In this document: positions 23,259 through 36,100 of the stretch, in pieces
Position numbering within the stretch: position 1 is the first letter of the stretch
Layout of the letters: each line of letters begins with the position of its first letter
Source of the DNA: Henckelia pumila
Lineage: Eukaryota; Streptophyta; Magnoliopsida; Lamiales; Gesneriaceae
Length of the DNA: 64,000 bases
Assembly (NCBI RefSeq): GCF_033568475.1
Contig: NC_133123.1
Location: 61,635,522 to 61,699,521, forward strand
Direction: 5' to 3'
The notes under the pieces: generated by a model
What the model was told of the DNA's origin: nothing
What the model saw: only the letters and a program-made list of their open reading frames with translations
Database searches by the model: none
Program-made: the position numbers and the translations under genes

Positions 23259-23376
23259 GGGTGCTATCATACCAGCACTAATGTACTGGATCCCATCAGA
23301 ACTCCGAAGTTAAGCGTGCTTGGGCAAGAGCAGTACTAGGATGGTTAACCTCCTGGGAAGTCCTCGTGATGCACCC
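23259..23376 (+). rRNA. 5S rRNA gene (C spacer)
   Basis: 118 nt with T7, otherwise a D-block variant. Box C has atggttaacctcctggg, with T93 as usual in plants. Confidence 0.93.
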
Positions 23377-23776
23377 CTTTTTTATTAATTTTTTTTTTCT
23401 TACTCGTACTTCTTGTTTTTCCGATTCCTCGCCGTCCTATTTCCGACTCTTTCAGTCCAATCCGGGGATAGAAAAGATGCAATAGACTTAATCACACGAC
23501 GTGAACGTGCGATCTAGGTGACGCGGGCCGCTTCGGTGGGTCCCAGCACGCCCTACAAGAAAAACGCCACAAAAGACCATCTCCGGGTTGTAATTTGAGC
23601 GTCTCCGTCTCTAAGACTGAGATACTTGCTGTAGGTATCGAGAGGAGCTTCGCGGGAGAAGGCTGAAGCTCCCGTAACTCTTAGCCGATCGAAAGTTATG
23701 TTCGTTTGAAACTGCAGCTCCTGTTCCTACGATCCGCAATTCGAGAGACAAAACAATAAAGAATTCATTCACTGTT

Positions 23777-23893
23777 GGTTGCGATCATACCAGCACTAAT
23801 GCACCGGATCTCATCAGAATTCCGAAGTTAAGCGTGCTTGGGCGAGAGCAATACTGGGATAGGGACCCCTTGGGAAGTCCTCGTGTTGCACCC
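23777..23893 (+). rRNA. 5S rRNA gene (A spacer)
   Basis: 117 nt, 5' end ggttgcg. Box C is broken (gggatagggacccc). Confidence 0.92.
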
Positions 23894-24294
23894 CATTTTT
23901 CATTAATTTCTTTTTTACTTACTCGCACTTCGTGTTTTTTCGATTCCCCGCCGTCCTATTTCTGACTCTTTCAGTCCAATCCGCGGATAGAAAATATGCA
24001 ATAGACTGAATCATATGATGTGAACGTGCGATTGGGTGACGCGGGCTGCTTCGGTGGGTCCCAGCATGACATACGGGAAAAATGCCCCGAAAGACCATCT
24101 CCATTTTAGAATTTGAGCGTCTTCATCTCTTTAACCGATATACGCACTATAGGTATCAAGTGGAGCTTCGCATGAGCAGGCTGAAGCTCCAGTAACTCTT
24201 AGCCGATAGAAAGTTATGTCCGTTTGAAACTGCAGCTCCTGTTCCTCTGATCCGCAATTCGAGAGACAAAAAAATAAAGAATTAATTCACTGTT

Positions 24295-24412
24295 GGGTGC
24301 GATCATACCAGAACTAATGCACCGGATCCCATCAGAACTCCGAAGTTATGCGTGCTTGGGCAAGAGCAATACTAGGATGGGTGACCCCCTGAGAAGTCCT
24401 CGTGTTGCACCC
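24295..24412 (+). rRNA. 5S rRNA gene, B class
   Basis: 118 nt, T55 and A68, A18-region change (cagaactaatg). A B spacer follows. Confidence 0.94.
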
Positions 24413-24813
24413 CTTTTTTTATTAGTTTCTTTTTTTCTTACTCGTACATCTTGTTCTTTCGATTCCTCTCCTTCCTATTTTTGACTCTTTCATTCCAATC
24501 CGCGGATAGAAAAGATGCAATAGACTGAATCACACGATGTGAACGTACGATCTGGGTGACGCAGGCCACTTCAGTGGGTCCCAGCGCGCCGTACTGGAAA
24601 AATGCCCCCAAAGACCATCTCCAGGTTTGAATTTAACTTCTCCGTCTCTTAGATCGAGATACGCACTGTAGGTATCGAGAACAGCTTTGTGTGAGCAGGC
24701 TGAAGCTCCCGTAACTCTCAGCAGATCGAAAGTCATGTCCATTTGAAACTGCAGCTTCTCTTCCTCCGATCCGCAATTCAAGAGACAAAACAATAAAGAA
24801 TTCAATCAATGTT

Positions 24814-24931
24814 GGGTGCGATCATACCAGCACTAATGCATCGGATCCCATCAGAACTCCGAAGTTAAGCGTGCTTGGGCGTGAGCAGTACTAGGATGGG
24901 TGACCTCCTTTGAAGTCCTCGTGTTGCACCC
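24814..24931 (+). rRNA. 5S rRNA gene (C spacer)
   Basis: 118 nt; box C reads gtgacctcctttgaag. The C spacer lacks a short piece at the cacacgacg site. Confidence 0.93.
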
Positions 24932-25324
24932 CTTTTTCATTAATTTCTTTTTTTCTTACTGGTACTTCTTATTTTTCCGATTCCTCGCCGTCCTATTTCC
25001 GACTCTTTCAGTCCAATCCGTGGATAGAAAAGATGCAATAGACTTAATGTGAACGTGTGATCTGGGTGATGCGGGCCGCTTCGGTGGGTCCCAGCGTGCC
25101 CTACGGGAAAAATTCCATGAAAGACCATCTTCGGGTTGTAATTTGAGCGTCTCCGTCTCTTAGACCGAGATACTTTCTGTAGGTATCGAGAGGAGCTTCG
25201 TGTGAGCAGGCTGAAGCTCCCGTAACTCTTAGTCGATCGAAAGATATGTCAGTTTAAAACTGCAGCTCCTTTTCCCCCGATCCGCAATTCGAGAGACAAA
25301 ATAATAAAGAATTCATTCACTGTT

Positions 25325-25442
25325 GGGTGCGATCATACCAGCACTAATATACCGGATCCCATCATAACTCCGAAGTTAAGCGTGCTTGGGCGAGAGCAGT
25401 ACTAGGATGAGTGACCCCCTAGGAAGTCTTCGTGTTGCACCC
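25325..25442 (+). rRNA. 5S rRNA gene (A spacer)
   Basis: 118 nt, with aatataccgg around position 25 and atgagtgacc in box C. Confidence 0.94.
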
Positions 25443-25845
25443 CTTTTTTTCATTAATTTCTTTTTTTCTTACTCGTACTTCTTGTTCTTTCGATTCCACG
25501 CCGTCCTCTTTCCGACTCTTTCGGTCCAATCCGCGGATAGAAAAGATGCAATAGACTGAATCATACGATGTGAACGTGCGATCTGGGTGACGCGGGCCGC
25601 TTCGGTGGGTCCAAACCCAACATACGGGAAAAATGCCCCAAAAGACCATCTTCATCTTGGAATTTGAGCGTCTCCGTCTCTTTAACCGATATACGCACTA
25701 TAGGTATCGAGTGGTGATTCGCGTGAGCAGGCTGAAGCTCCAGTAACTCTCACCCGATCGAAAGTTATGTCCGTTTGAAACTGCAGCTCCTGTTCCTCCG
25801 ATCCGCAATTCGAGAAACAAAAAAATAAAGAATTCATTCACTGTT

Positions 25846-25963
25846 GGGTGCGATCATACCAGCACTAATGCACCGGATCCCATCAGAACTCTGAAGTTAT
25901 ACGTGCTTGGGCAAGAGCAGTACTAGGATGGGTGACCCCCTGGGAAGTCCTCGTGTTACACCC
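25846..25963 (+). rRNA. 5S rRNA gene, B class
   Basis: 118 nt, T55 and A68 plus gttatacgtg. The 3' end is tacaccc. A B spacer follows. Confidence 0.94.
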
Positions 25964-26363
25964 CTTTTTTTATTAGTTTCTTTTTTTCTTACTCGTACAT
26001 CTTGTTCTTCCGATGACTCTCCGTCCTATTTCACTCTTTCAGTCCAATCCGAGGATAGAAAAGATGCAATAGACTGAATCACACGACGTGAACATGCGAT
26101 CTGGGTGACGTGGGCCACTTTGGTGGGTCCCAGCACGCCCTACGGGAAAAATGCCCCCAAAGACCATCTACGGGTTTGAATTTGAGCTTCTTCGTCTCTT
26201 AGACAGAGATACGCGCTGTAGGTATCGAGAAGTGCTTCGCATGAGTAGACTGAAGCTCCCGTAACTATCAGCAGATCGAAAGTTATGTCCGTTTGAAACT
26301 GTAGCTCCTGTTCCTACGATCCGCAATTCGAGAGACAAAACAATAAAGAATTCATTCACTATT

Positions 26364-26481
26364 GGGTACGATCATACTAGCACTAATGCACCGGTTTCCA
26401 TAAGAACTCCGAAGTTAAGCGTGCTTGGGCGAAAGCAGTACTAGGATGGGTGATCCCCTGGGAAGTTCTCGCGTTGCATCT
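26364..26481 (+). rRNA. 5S rRNA gene (C spacer)
   Basis: 118 nt, 5' end gggtacgatc. It has ggtttccataag at 31-42 and 3' end gcatct, so the terminal stem is weakened. Confidence 0.92.
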
Positions 26482-26881
26482 TTTTTTCATTAATTTCTTT
26501 TTTTCTTACTCGTACTTCTTGTTTTTCCGATTACTCGTCGTCTTATTTTCGACTCTTTCAGTCTAATCGGCTGATAGAAAATATGAAATAGACTTAATCA
26601 CACGACGTAAACGTGCGATCTGGGTGACGCGGGCCGCTTCGGTGGGTCCCAGCGCGCCCTACGGGAAAAACGCTCAAAAAGACCATCTCCGGGTTGTAAT
26701 TTGAGTGTCTCCGTCTCTTAGACCGAGATACTTGCTGTAGTTATCGAGATGAGTTTCGCGTGAGCTGGCTGAAGCTTCCGTAACTCTTAGCCGATCGAAA
26801 GTTAAGTCCGTTTGAAACTGCAGCTCATGTTCCTCCGATCCGCAATTCGAGAGAAAAACAATAAAGAATTCATTCACTGTT

Positions 26882-26999
26882 GGGTGCGATCATACCAGCA
26901 CTAATGCACCGGATCCCATCAGAACTCCGAAGTTATGCATGCTTGGGCAAGAGCAGTACAACGATGGGTGACCCCCTGGGAAATACTCGTGTTGCACCC
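26882..26999 (+). rRNA. 5S rRNA gene, B class
   Basis: 118 nt, T55 and A68. Box C start reads gtacaacgatggg. It follows directly after a C unit, so an A unit is skipped here. Confidence 0.94.
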
Positions 27000-27400
27000 T
27001 TTTTTTATTAGTTTCTTTTTTTCTTACTCGTACATCTTGTTCTTCCGATTCCTCTCCGTCCTATTTCCGACTCTTTCAGTCCAATCCATGGATAAAAAAG
27101 ATGTAATAGACTGAATCACAGGATGTGAACGTGCGATCTGGGTGACGCGGGCCACTTTGGTGGGTCCCAGCGCGCCCTACGGAAAAAATGCCCCCAAAGA
27201 CAATCTATGGGTTTGAATTTGAGCTTCTCCGTCTCTTAGACCGAGATACGCGCTGTAGGTATCGAGAAGACATTCGCGTGAGCAAGCTGAGGCTCCCGTA
27301 ACTCTCAGCAGATCGAAAGTCATGTTTGTTTGAAACTGCAGCTCCTGTTCCTCCGATCCGCAATTCGAGAGACAAAACAATAAAAAATTCATTCATTGTT

Positions 27401-27518
27401 GGGTGCGATCAAACCAGCACTAATGCACCGGATCCCATCAGAACTCCGAAGTGAAGCGTGCTTGGGCGAGAGTAGTACTGGGATGGGTGACCCCTTGGGA
27501 AGTCCTCGTGTTGCACCC
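27401..27518 (+). rRNA. 5S rRNA gene (A spacer, cut by Ty3 fossil)
   Basis: 118 nt with gaagtgaagcg in the A box and T72. Its A spacer stops at ctccatttt (27733), where the LTR begins. Confidence 0.94.
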
Positions 27519-27733
27519 CTTTTTTCATTAATTTCTTTTTTTCTTACTCGTACTTCTTGTTCTTTCGATTTCACGCCGTCCTATTTCTGATTCTTTCAGT
27601 CCAATCCGTGGATAGAAAAGATGCAATAGACTGAATCATACGATGTGAACGTGCGATCTGGGTGACGGGGGCCGCTTCGATGGGTCCCAGCGCGACATAC
27701 AGGAAAAAGGCCCCGAAATACCATCTCCATTTT

Positions 27734-29629
27734 TGTAACGCCCCGTTTTTATCTTAAATGAGTTTATTTGAATTAATCGGAGATTACAGAGTTCACGAGC
27801 CGACTTGATTTTGATCAGGGTTCTTTTTGCAAAAATTGGATTTTTCAAGGACTAAAATGAAAATTGTGGATTTTATATATTATTTGCTCTTAGAATTTGT
27901 TTGACAAAGTCTCCTCTTCCTCCCCAAAGCAAGAAGCACCATTGAAGCTTGGGGAAACGCCTTTCAAGATCTTCCAATCTCGGTTTCCGATCGATCCGTC
28001 CGTTAGAAATTATTTATGAAGGCAGACTAGTGATCACTGTAGTGAGAGCTCCGTTTTATCTTAAGTTTTTCTACGATCGGATACATTCTAGTTTTTGGAT
28101 GTTGTTAGAATCGTTTTAGATTCGAGTATGTTGTTCTAAACAGAGTTCTGATCGTTTATTATCTGTCGGTTTTGAATTAGAGCGACGTTCGGATTTGTTA
28201 TGATTTTTGGAAGCCATTTTCGAAAACTTGGATTTTGAGATTGATAGGTTTGCCTTGTTATTGTTGTTTTGGGCATTGATATGAGGTTATATCAGTATTG
28301 AACTGCTGTCTGCGTTTCCGGTTTGTTCAGTTTATAGTCGTTATGTCGTCGGTTTGAGTTTTGGGTTTTCGAATCGTTTTTGTATTGATTGAAGCCTTGT
28401 CTTGTGAGTGATCGTGGTTGTTGATCAACTCATGTATTCGTACAGATTTGTTGGAGTTTGTCGAGCCCTATGTTAGCAGCATTGTTCGTCGAGAGTTGGA
28501 CGGAGAACGGTAAAGAGATTTTCTTGAACCGTTGTTTGTTGTTTAGATTGTATAGTTGTTGATACAATCTTTTGTTGTAGCTTGTCCGGAGTTGGATCTA
28601 CGACATTGAAAGGAAAAAGCAGTCATCGTATCGGGATAGCATACTCGGGACAGTTGGTTCTCGAGTTTCCCTTAAAATCACATATTGCATCGATACTGGT
28701 TCTAGTTTATGGAACATGTATTTTGTTTATTATTTGAATGAATTATATGGCTAAGTTCCTTTTTTCCCATATGCATTCATATTGAGCCAGCACTATTGTT
28801 TTGATGGGCAGAACAGCCCTTTTGTTAGACGTTTGGGAGCTATAGTCGAGTGGCCTAGGACGTAGTCGTTGCGCCTAGTGCTAGCATACTCATTATAGTT
28901 GCTCAAAGTCTAGAGGAGTGGTATACGTGGCACCACCTCGATTGGGAGAGTCGGTGAGTCATCACGTGATCTCATCCTCGGGATCCCAAAAGCACAGCAG
29001 CAATCCTTTGTTTATCAGATTTGATATCCCGGTTTAAAGACATGTATTTCATTACGTTGTTATTGATTGTGTTGTTGTCTTTAAAGCATGGTTATTGTTG
29101 TATTACTTGATATGTTGCTTTTACTGGGATTATCATTCTCACCGGTTATCCGGCTGTTGCTTTGTTTTGTATGTGTACTTGGCAACAGGAAGGGCAGGAT
29201 CAAGTCAGCATAGACCTGGTTAGCGTCCAGAGCAATAGATAGAAGTGAGACTCGTTTAGAAGTTGAATCAGCATGTCAACCTAGTTATGTTTTGCGAACA
29301 TGTTTAGTCATTCGAACTTCTCGTTATTGTTTTGTAAGCAAGAATCGATGTAGGTACTACCGTATTGAATGTTTCTCTTCCATAAACCTTTCTTGTATTG
29401 TTTTGGCATGTCAAATACTCTTAATGCAAGTGTTCAAGTTTTGATTGAGTTTATTTCAGTGCCTTCACTTCTCTGGGCAAGGGGACGGCGGGGGCGCGCG
29501 GCCTCCTTGCGAGGTATGGGCGCGGGCGCTCTTACTTAGAGCGCGGGCGCGTTAGTTTTACGCAGCATAAGCGCGGGCGCGCTGATGTCAGCGCTGCGAG
29601 CCTCCTTTTACAAATATATATATATTATA

Positions 29630-29680
<51 letters not shown>

Positions 29681-29740
29681 GTTTCTTGTTTACGTATCGC
29701 TTGTTCTCTGATATTAGTTGATTAGAAAAGAGGTCTCACA
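27734..29740 (+). repeat. 5' LTR of the Ty3 fossil
   Basis: 2007 bp, from tgtaacgcccc to ggtctcaca. Near its 3' end lie a CpG-rich stretch with repeated gcgcgggcgcg (about 29480-29600) and a TA microsatellite (29613-29678). It pairs best with the 36669 LTR (both share gaagcaccattgaagcttgg). Confidence 0.93.
29613..29678. repeat. (TA)n microsatellite in the 5' LTR
   Basis: About 66 bp of nearly pure TA with two phase shifts. It is absent from the nested LTR at the matching place, so it grew after the copies split. Confidence 0.95.
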
Positions 29741-29745
29741 TTAAG

Positions 29746-29756
29746 TGGTATCAGAG
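29746..29756 (+). other. Primer binding site, initiator tRNA-Met
   Basis: tggtatcagag lies five bases after the 5' LTR end. It is complementary to the 3' end of plant initiator tRNA-Met, the usual primer for this family. Confidence 0.9.
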
Positions 29757-29994
29757 AGATAAGATTCTTGGTTGAACTAGAGTGAGCGGGTAGATTGAGT
29801 CTGCGTTTATTGGCTCCTCGCATGTGTTTGAATTATTTTAACTGTGTACTTAATTCCATGCGAGCATGCTTTATTATTGAAATTATTGAATTACATGGTT
29901 TTGTGATTTAAATTTATAAAGCATGATCTACTTGAGATATAATTGTTTCTGTTATCGACCGGTATCCGGTATTCTAAGCGGTTTTAAGGGCACT

Positions 29995-31953
29995 TGTAAC
30001 GCCCCGTTTTTATCTTAAATAATTTTATTTGAGTTAATCGGAGATTACAGAGTTCACGAGCCGACTCGATTTTGATCAGGGTCTATTTTGCAAAAATTGG
30101 ATTTTTCAGGGACTAAAACACAAATTGTGGATTTTATATATTATCTACTCTTAGAGTTTTGTTGACAAGGTCTTCTCCATCTCCTCCAAGCCGTCTCCCT
30201 CCATTATAATGCCTCCAAGCTTTTCCAAGCTTTGGGATTTCAGTCCGAGCTCGATCCGGCCGTTGGAATTTATTTCTGAAGGCAGTTTAGCGATCACTGC
30301 AGCGAGAGCTCCGTTATATCGTAAGTTTTTCTACGATCAGATGCATTCTAGTTTTTGGATGTTGTTAGAATCGTTCTAGATTCGAGTATGTTGTTCTCTT
30401 CAGAGTTCTGATCGTTTATTATCTGTCGGTTTTGAATTAGAGCGACGATCGGATTTGTTATGATTTTGGAAGCCATTTTCGAAAATGTGGATTTTGAGAT
30501 TGATGGGTTTTCTTTGTTATTGTTGTTTTGGGCATTGATATGAAGTTATATCAGCATTGAACTGCTGTCTGCATTTCCGATTTGTTCAGTTTATAGCCGT
30601 TATGCCGTCGGTTTGAGTTTTGGGTTTTCGAATCATTTTTGTATTGATTGAAGCCTTGGCTTGTGAGTGATCGTGGTTGTTGATCAACTCTTGTATTCAT
30701 ACAGATTCGTTGGAGTTTGTCGAGCCCTGTGTTAGCATCATTGTTCGTCGAGATTTGGACGAAGAACGGTAAAGAGATTTCCTTGAACCATTGTTTGTTG
30801 TTTAGGTTGTATTGTTGTTGATACAATCTTTTGTTATAGCTTGTCCGGAGTTGGATCTACGACATTGAAAGGTAAAAGCAGTCATTGTAGCGGGATAGCA
30901 TACTCGGGACAGTTGGTTCTCGAGTTTCCCTTAAAATCACATATTGCATTGATACTGGTTCTAGTTTATGGAACCTGTATTTTGTTGATTATTTGAATGA
31001 ATTATATGGCTAAGTTCCTTTTTGTTTCCATATGCATTCATATTGAGCCAGAACTATTGTTTCGATGGGCAGAACAGCCTCTTGTTAGACGTTTGGGAGC
31101 TATATTCGAGTGGCCTAGGACGTAGTTGTTGCGCCTAGTGCTAGCATACTCATTATAGTTGCTCAAAGTCTAGAGGAGTGGGATACATGGCACCACCTTG
31201 ATTGGGAGAGTCGGTGAGTCGTCACGTTATCTCATCTTCGGGATCCCAAAAGCACAGCAGCAATACTTTGTTATCAGATTTGATATCCCGGTTTAAAGAC
31301 ATGCATTTCATTACGTTGTTATTGATTTTGTTGTTTTCTTGGAAGCATGTTTATTGTTGTATTACTTGATATGTTGCTTTTACTGGGATTATCATTCTCA
31401 CCGGTTATCCGGCTGTTGCTTTGTTTTGTATGTATACTTGGCAACAGGAAGGGCATGATCAAGTCAGCATAGACCTGGTTAACGTCCAGAGCAAGAGATA
31501 GAAGTGAGACTCGTTTAGAAGTCGAATCAGAATGTCAACCTAGTTATGTTTTGCGAACATGTTTAGTCATTCGAACTTCTCGTATTTGTTTTGTAAGCAA
31601 GAAACGATGTAGGTACTATTGAATTGAATGTTTCTCTTCCCTAAACCTTTCTTGTATTGTTATTGGCATGTCAAATACTCTTAATGCAAGTGTTAGGTTC
31701 TGATTGAGTTTATTTCATTGCCTTAACAATTCTGGGCGAGGGGACGGCGCGGGCGCGCGGTTGTTGGCACGGGCGCACGGCCTCTTAGCGAGGTATGAGC
31801 GCGAGCGCGCTTCCTTAGGCGGGGAGTAGGCGCGGGCATGCTGAAGTCAGCGCGGGCGCGCGAGCCTCCTTTAAAAAAAAATAAAATAATTTGGGTTCTT
31901 GTTTACATATCACTTGTTGTCTGTTATTAGATGATTAGAAACGAGGTCTCACA
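29995..31953 (+). mobile_element. Nested solo LTR of the same Ty3 family
   Basis: 1959 bp with the same ends as the 5' LTR, inserted in the leader between primer site and gag. It is flanked by the 5-bp target duplication gcact (29990-29994 and 31954-31958). It has its own sequence in the first 300 bases where the two outer LTRs agree, so it comes from another copy. It has its own CpG-rich gcgcgggcgcg stretch near 31740-31865. Confidence 0.92.
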
Positions 31954-32004
31954 GCACTGATTTTAGCGATTGAGATATCTCGTGTCCTAACCTTTGTTAT
32001 TCAG

Positions 32005-33150
32005 ATGGGTCCTCGTCGAGGGATAAACAGAAACACACCGCCAGTTATCCCTGCGACTGAGCAAGCTATCACTGAAGTTGATCAGTTGGATGCTTCAGCA
32101 ACGCCTATGGAAACCTTGCTGAAGAGGTTTCAGTCATTCAATCCGCCGTTATTGATGGGTTCAGAAAATCCAGTTGACTGCGAGAGTTGGTTGGATGATA
32201 TTGATTAGCTGTTCGATTCCATTGATTACACAGATGATCGCAGAATCAGTTTAGTCATTCATCAGCTACGTGGGGTTGCTAAGAGCTGGTGGATCATGAC
32301 AAAGAAATCAATGGAGAGTAGAGGTACGGAAGTTACTTGGACTCTTTTTAAATCTGAGTTTTATAAGCGGTTTTTCCCTATCTCATATCGCAAAGATAAG
32401 GGAGCAGAGTTTGCCAATCTGAGGCAAGGGAATCTGAACATTGAATAGTACGTAGCTAAGTTCGATAGTCTGTTGCGTTTTTCACCGCTAATTGCCGGAG
32501 ATGAAGAAGCTAAGGCGGATCAGTTCATCAATGGTTTGAACCCCGACGTCTTCACGTTGGTAAACACCAATAGGCCTAACAACTTTGCGGATGCCATGAA
32601 TTACGCAAAGGGAGCAGAAGCAGTCTTGTGGAGGCAAAGAGGTAACCAGGTAGCACCTCAGCAACAGAGGCAGTATCAGAACCCACCATCTCAGTATCAG
32701 AATTAGCCACCGCAGCATCAGAACCAGCAGCAAAGGTATGAAGGTGGAAACAGTGGGGGAAACAGAAAAGATCAGTACAAAGCAAGAGGTAAATAGTTAA
32801 AGAGGCAGGGGAACAGTTCTTCTAGTTCCAGTGGTTCGAAGCAATTCGGTTCAGGACAGAGTTCTAGATCTTCAGCCATGTACTGCAGCAAGTGTGGGGG
32901 AAGACACTCACCGGATCATTGTGTGGGAGTCTTCGGTAATTGTAACATTTGTCAGCAACCGGGACACTTCTCTAAGGTGTGCCCTCAGCGTAACAGAGAT
33001 AGAGCTCAGAGTGGAAGTTCATCTCGACCTGCAGCTCAACCCGAGAGGCAGTCTTCTGCAGTGCACTCTTTCCAGCCTCAGCAGCAGAACAGACAGGGAG
33101 GTAACTCTAGTGCAAACCAGCCTCCGAGACAGCAGGCACGAGTCTTTGCT
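32005..33150 (+). pseudogene. gag region of the Ty3 fossil
   Basis: It starts with an ATG soon after the leader (MGPRRG). It has a retrotransposon gag domain (RGVAKSWW, FYKRFFP, FINGLNP) and a Q/N-rich stretch. A CCHC zinc knuckle (CNICQQPGHFSKVC) lies at 32941-32982. In the live family this makes the capsid and nucleocapsid of the virus-like particle. Broken. Confidence 0.88.
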
Positions 33151-36100
33151 TTGACAGAGGATCAGGCTCAGGCAGCACCTGACGATGTTATAGCAGGTAA
33201 CTGTTCGATTTTCGGTTATTCTGTTCATGTTTTGATAGATACAGGTGCTTCCCATTCCTTTATCTCTGAGAAATTTGTGTTATTGCATGCTTTGCCAACT
33301 GAATTGTTGCCTACAGTAGTAGCTGTTACTTCATCTTTGGGTGGAGGAATTGTTTCTGTCAGACTAGTCAGGAACTGTGAACTTTGTTTTGAGGGGAATT
33401 TGTTAGAATTCGACTGTATAGTGCTTGGGTTGTCAGATTTTGATTGTATTGTCGGTATAGATGCTTTGACAAAGTACAGGGCAACAGTTGATTGTTTTCT
33501 GAAGGTTGTCAGGTTCAGACCTGAAATGGCAGACGAGTGGAAATTCTTTGGTAAGTGTTCTCGATCTAGAATTCCTTTGATTTCAGTATTATCTATGACT
33601 CGTTTGTTACAGAGAGGTGCAGAAGGATTTTTGGTTTATGCGATTGATGTAATGAAATCTAGCCCAGCTTTGGTTGACTTACCAGTGGTTAGAGATTTTG
33701 CTGATGTGTTTCCGGAAGATGTTCCTGGATTGCCACCTATTCGAGATATCGAATTCAGCATCGATTTGGTGCCAAGTACTCAACCTATTTCAAAAGCTCC
33801 TTATCGTATGACACTTATTGAATTGAGAGAGTTGAAGGAGCAGCTTGAGGATTTGATTGCCAAGGGATACATCAGACCTAGTGTATCGCCTTGGGGTGCT
33901 CCTGTGCTTTTTGTTCGGAAGAAGGATGGTTCTATGCGGCTCTGTATCGACTAACGCCAATTGAATCAGGCTACAGTTAAGAACAGGTATCCTTTACCCC
34001 GAATAGATGACCTTTTTGATCAACAGTAGGGTTCTTCTGTCTACTCTAAGATTGATCTGAGGTCAGGTTATCACCAGTTGAGAGTGCGAGAGGAAGACGT
34101 TCCTAAGACCGCATTCAGAATGAGGTATGGTCATTTTGAGTTTATAGTCATGCCAATCGGTTTGACTAACGCTCCAGCGGTTTTTATGGGTTTGATGAAC
34201 CATATCTTTCAGCGTTATTTAGATGAGTTCGTCATTATCTTTATCGATGATATTCTTATCTACTCGAAGAACTGTACTGACCATGCAGAGCACTTGAGGA
34301 CCGTACTGCAGATTTTGCGAGTTGAGCAGTTGTTTGCCAAGCTGTCTAAGTGTGAATTCTGGTTAGATCGAGTTGTCTTTCTCGGTCATATCATTTCTGG
34401 AGATGGGATTTCTGTCGATCCCAGTAAGATTGAAGCGGTTATGAATTGGCCTGGACCTACTTCAGTGCCGGAGATCCGAAGCTTCATGGGTTTAGCTGGT
34501 TATTACCGTCGTTTCATCGAGGGTTTCTCGTCTATTGCCAAGCCTATTACCCAGCTGACTCAGAAGAATGCGCATTTTGTTTGGACTCCAAATTGTGAGG
34601 CTAGCTTTGTTGATCTGAAGAGGAGAATGACCAGTGCTCCAATTCTTTCTATTCCGAAGGGTACTGGAGGTTTCACAGTCTATTGTGATGCTTCTAACCG
34701 AGGCTTGGGTTATGTTCTTATGCAGCATAAGCATGTGATAGCGTATGCATCGATCCAGCTGAAACCGCACGAGACTCGTTATCCAGTTCATGATCTTGAA
34801 CTAGATGCGATCGTCTTTGCTTTGAAGATCTGGCGTCATTATCTATATGGTGAGTCTTTTGAGATCTTTTCTGACCATAAGAGCCTTAAGTACTTGTTTT
34901 CACAGGCAGAGCTGAATATGAGACAGAGAAGATGGTTAGACCTGTTGAAGGATTTCGACTGTGAAATCAAGTATTATCCAGGAAAGTCGAATGCAGTTGC
35001 AGATGCCTTGAGCCGAAAACTATGTTCTTTATCTCTTACTACTATTGGTGTTTCTCAGTTGATCGATGATTGTTGCACTTCTGGTTTAGAGTTTGAAACA
35101 GATAGGGAAACTATCAGAGTGTTTGCTATTCAAGCCGAACCGGAGTTGTTTGTTGCAATCAGAGAAGCACAGAAGTCTGAGCCGAGCATTCAGGTTTCAG
35201 TAGAGAAAGTCAGATCTGGGCATCAGTCTGAATTCCAGGTTAGAGATGATGTACTGTATGTGAATAACCGTATTGTTGTGCCTAATATTTCGGAGTTGAG
35301 GCAGCGTATTCTTCGAGAGGCTCATTGCAGTCGGTTTAGCATTCATCCTGGAGGTCGTAAGATGTACAACGATCTGAAGATTCAGTTTTGGTGGAAGAGA
35401 ATGAAGAGCGACGTAGCGAGGTTTGTATCTCGGTGTTTGAATTGTCAGCAGGTGAAAGCAGAACGGAAGCGACCAGGAGGTCTGTTGCATAGTCTATCTG
35501 TTCCTGAATGGAAGTGGGATCACATTTCCATGGATTTCGTCACGAAGCTACCACGATCCGTTCGAGGATGCGATGCCATTTGGGTAGTGATCGACCGATT
35601 GACGAAGTATGCGTGTTTTATTCCGTACAGGATGACGTATCGTCATGATCAGATGGCTGAGTTGTATGTTAGCAATGTTGTGAAACTGCATGGTGTGCTG
35701 AAGTCGATCGTTTCAGACAGAGATCCTAGATTCACTTCTCACTTCTGGCACAGTCTTCAGGGGGCACTTGGTACTCGATTGCATCTGAGTACAACTTATC
35801 ATCCTCAGTCCAATGGACAGTCAGAGCGGACTATCCAGACGTTAGAGAATATGCTGCGAGCGGTAGTGCTAGACTTTGGCACTAGTTGGCAGGATTCTTT
35901 GCCTCTTGTCGAGTTTTCTTACAACAACAGCTTCCAAGCGAGTATCGGTATGGCGCCTTTTGAGGCTTTGTATGGTAAGAAGTGCCGATCTCCGTTGTTT
36001 TGGGATGAATTGCCCGAGTCACCAGATTTGGGACCGGAGATGCTTAAAGGTATGGCATAGCAGGTTAAGATCATTCAGACCAGAATGAAGTCAGCTCAAG

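Larger units (their letters stand above)
19222..27733 (+). repeat. 5S rDNA block with A-B-C higher-order repeat
   Basis: Spacer order after successive genes: C, A, B, C, A, B, C, A, C, A, B, C, A, B, C, B, A. The three-unit period is about 1.55 kb with a few skips. The last A spacer is cut by the Ty3 fossil. Spacer stretches hold no other feature. Confidence 0.92.

Noticed and set aside
29613-29678. TA-rich stretch as an origin or matrix attachment site
   Set aside because: It is a simple TA microsatellite in an LTR and absent from the sister LTR.
34492-34791. Antisense open frames in the Ty3 pol region
   Set aside because: Shadows of the pol reading frame on the other strand.
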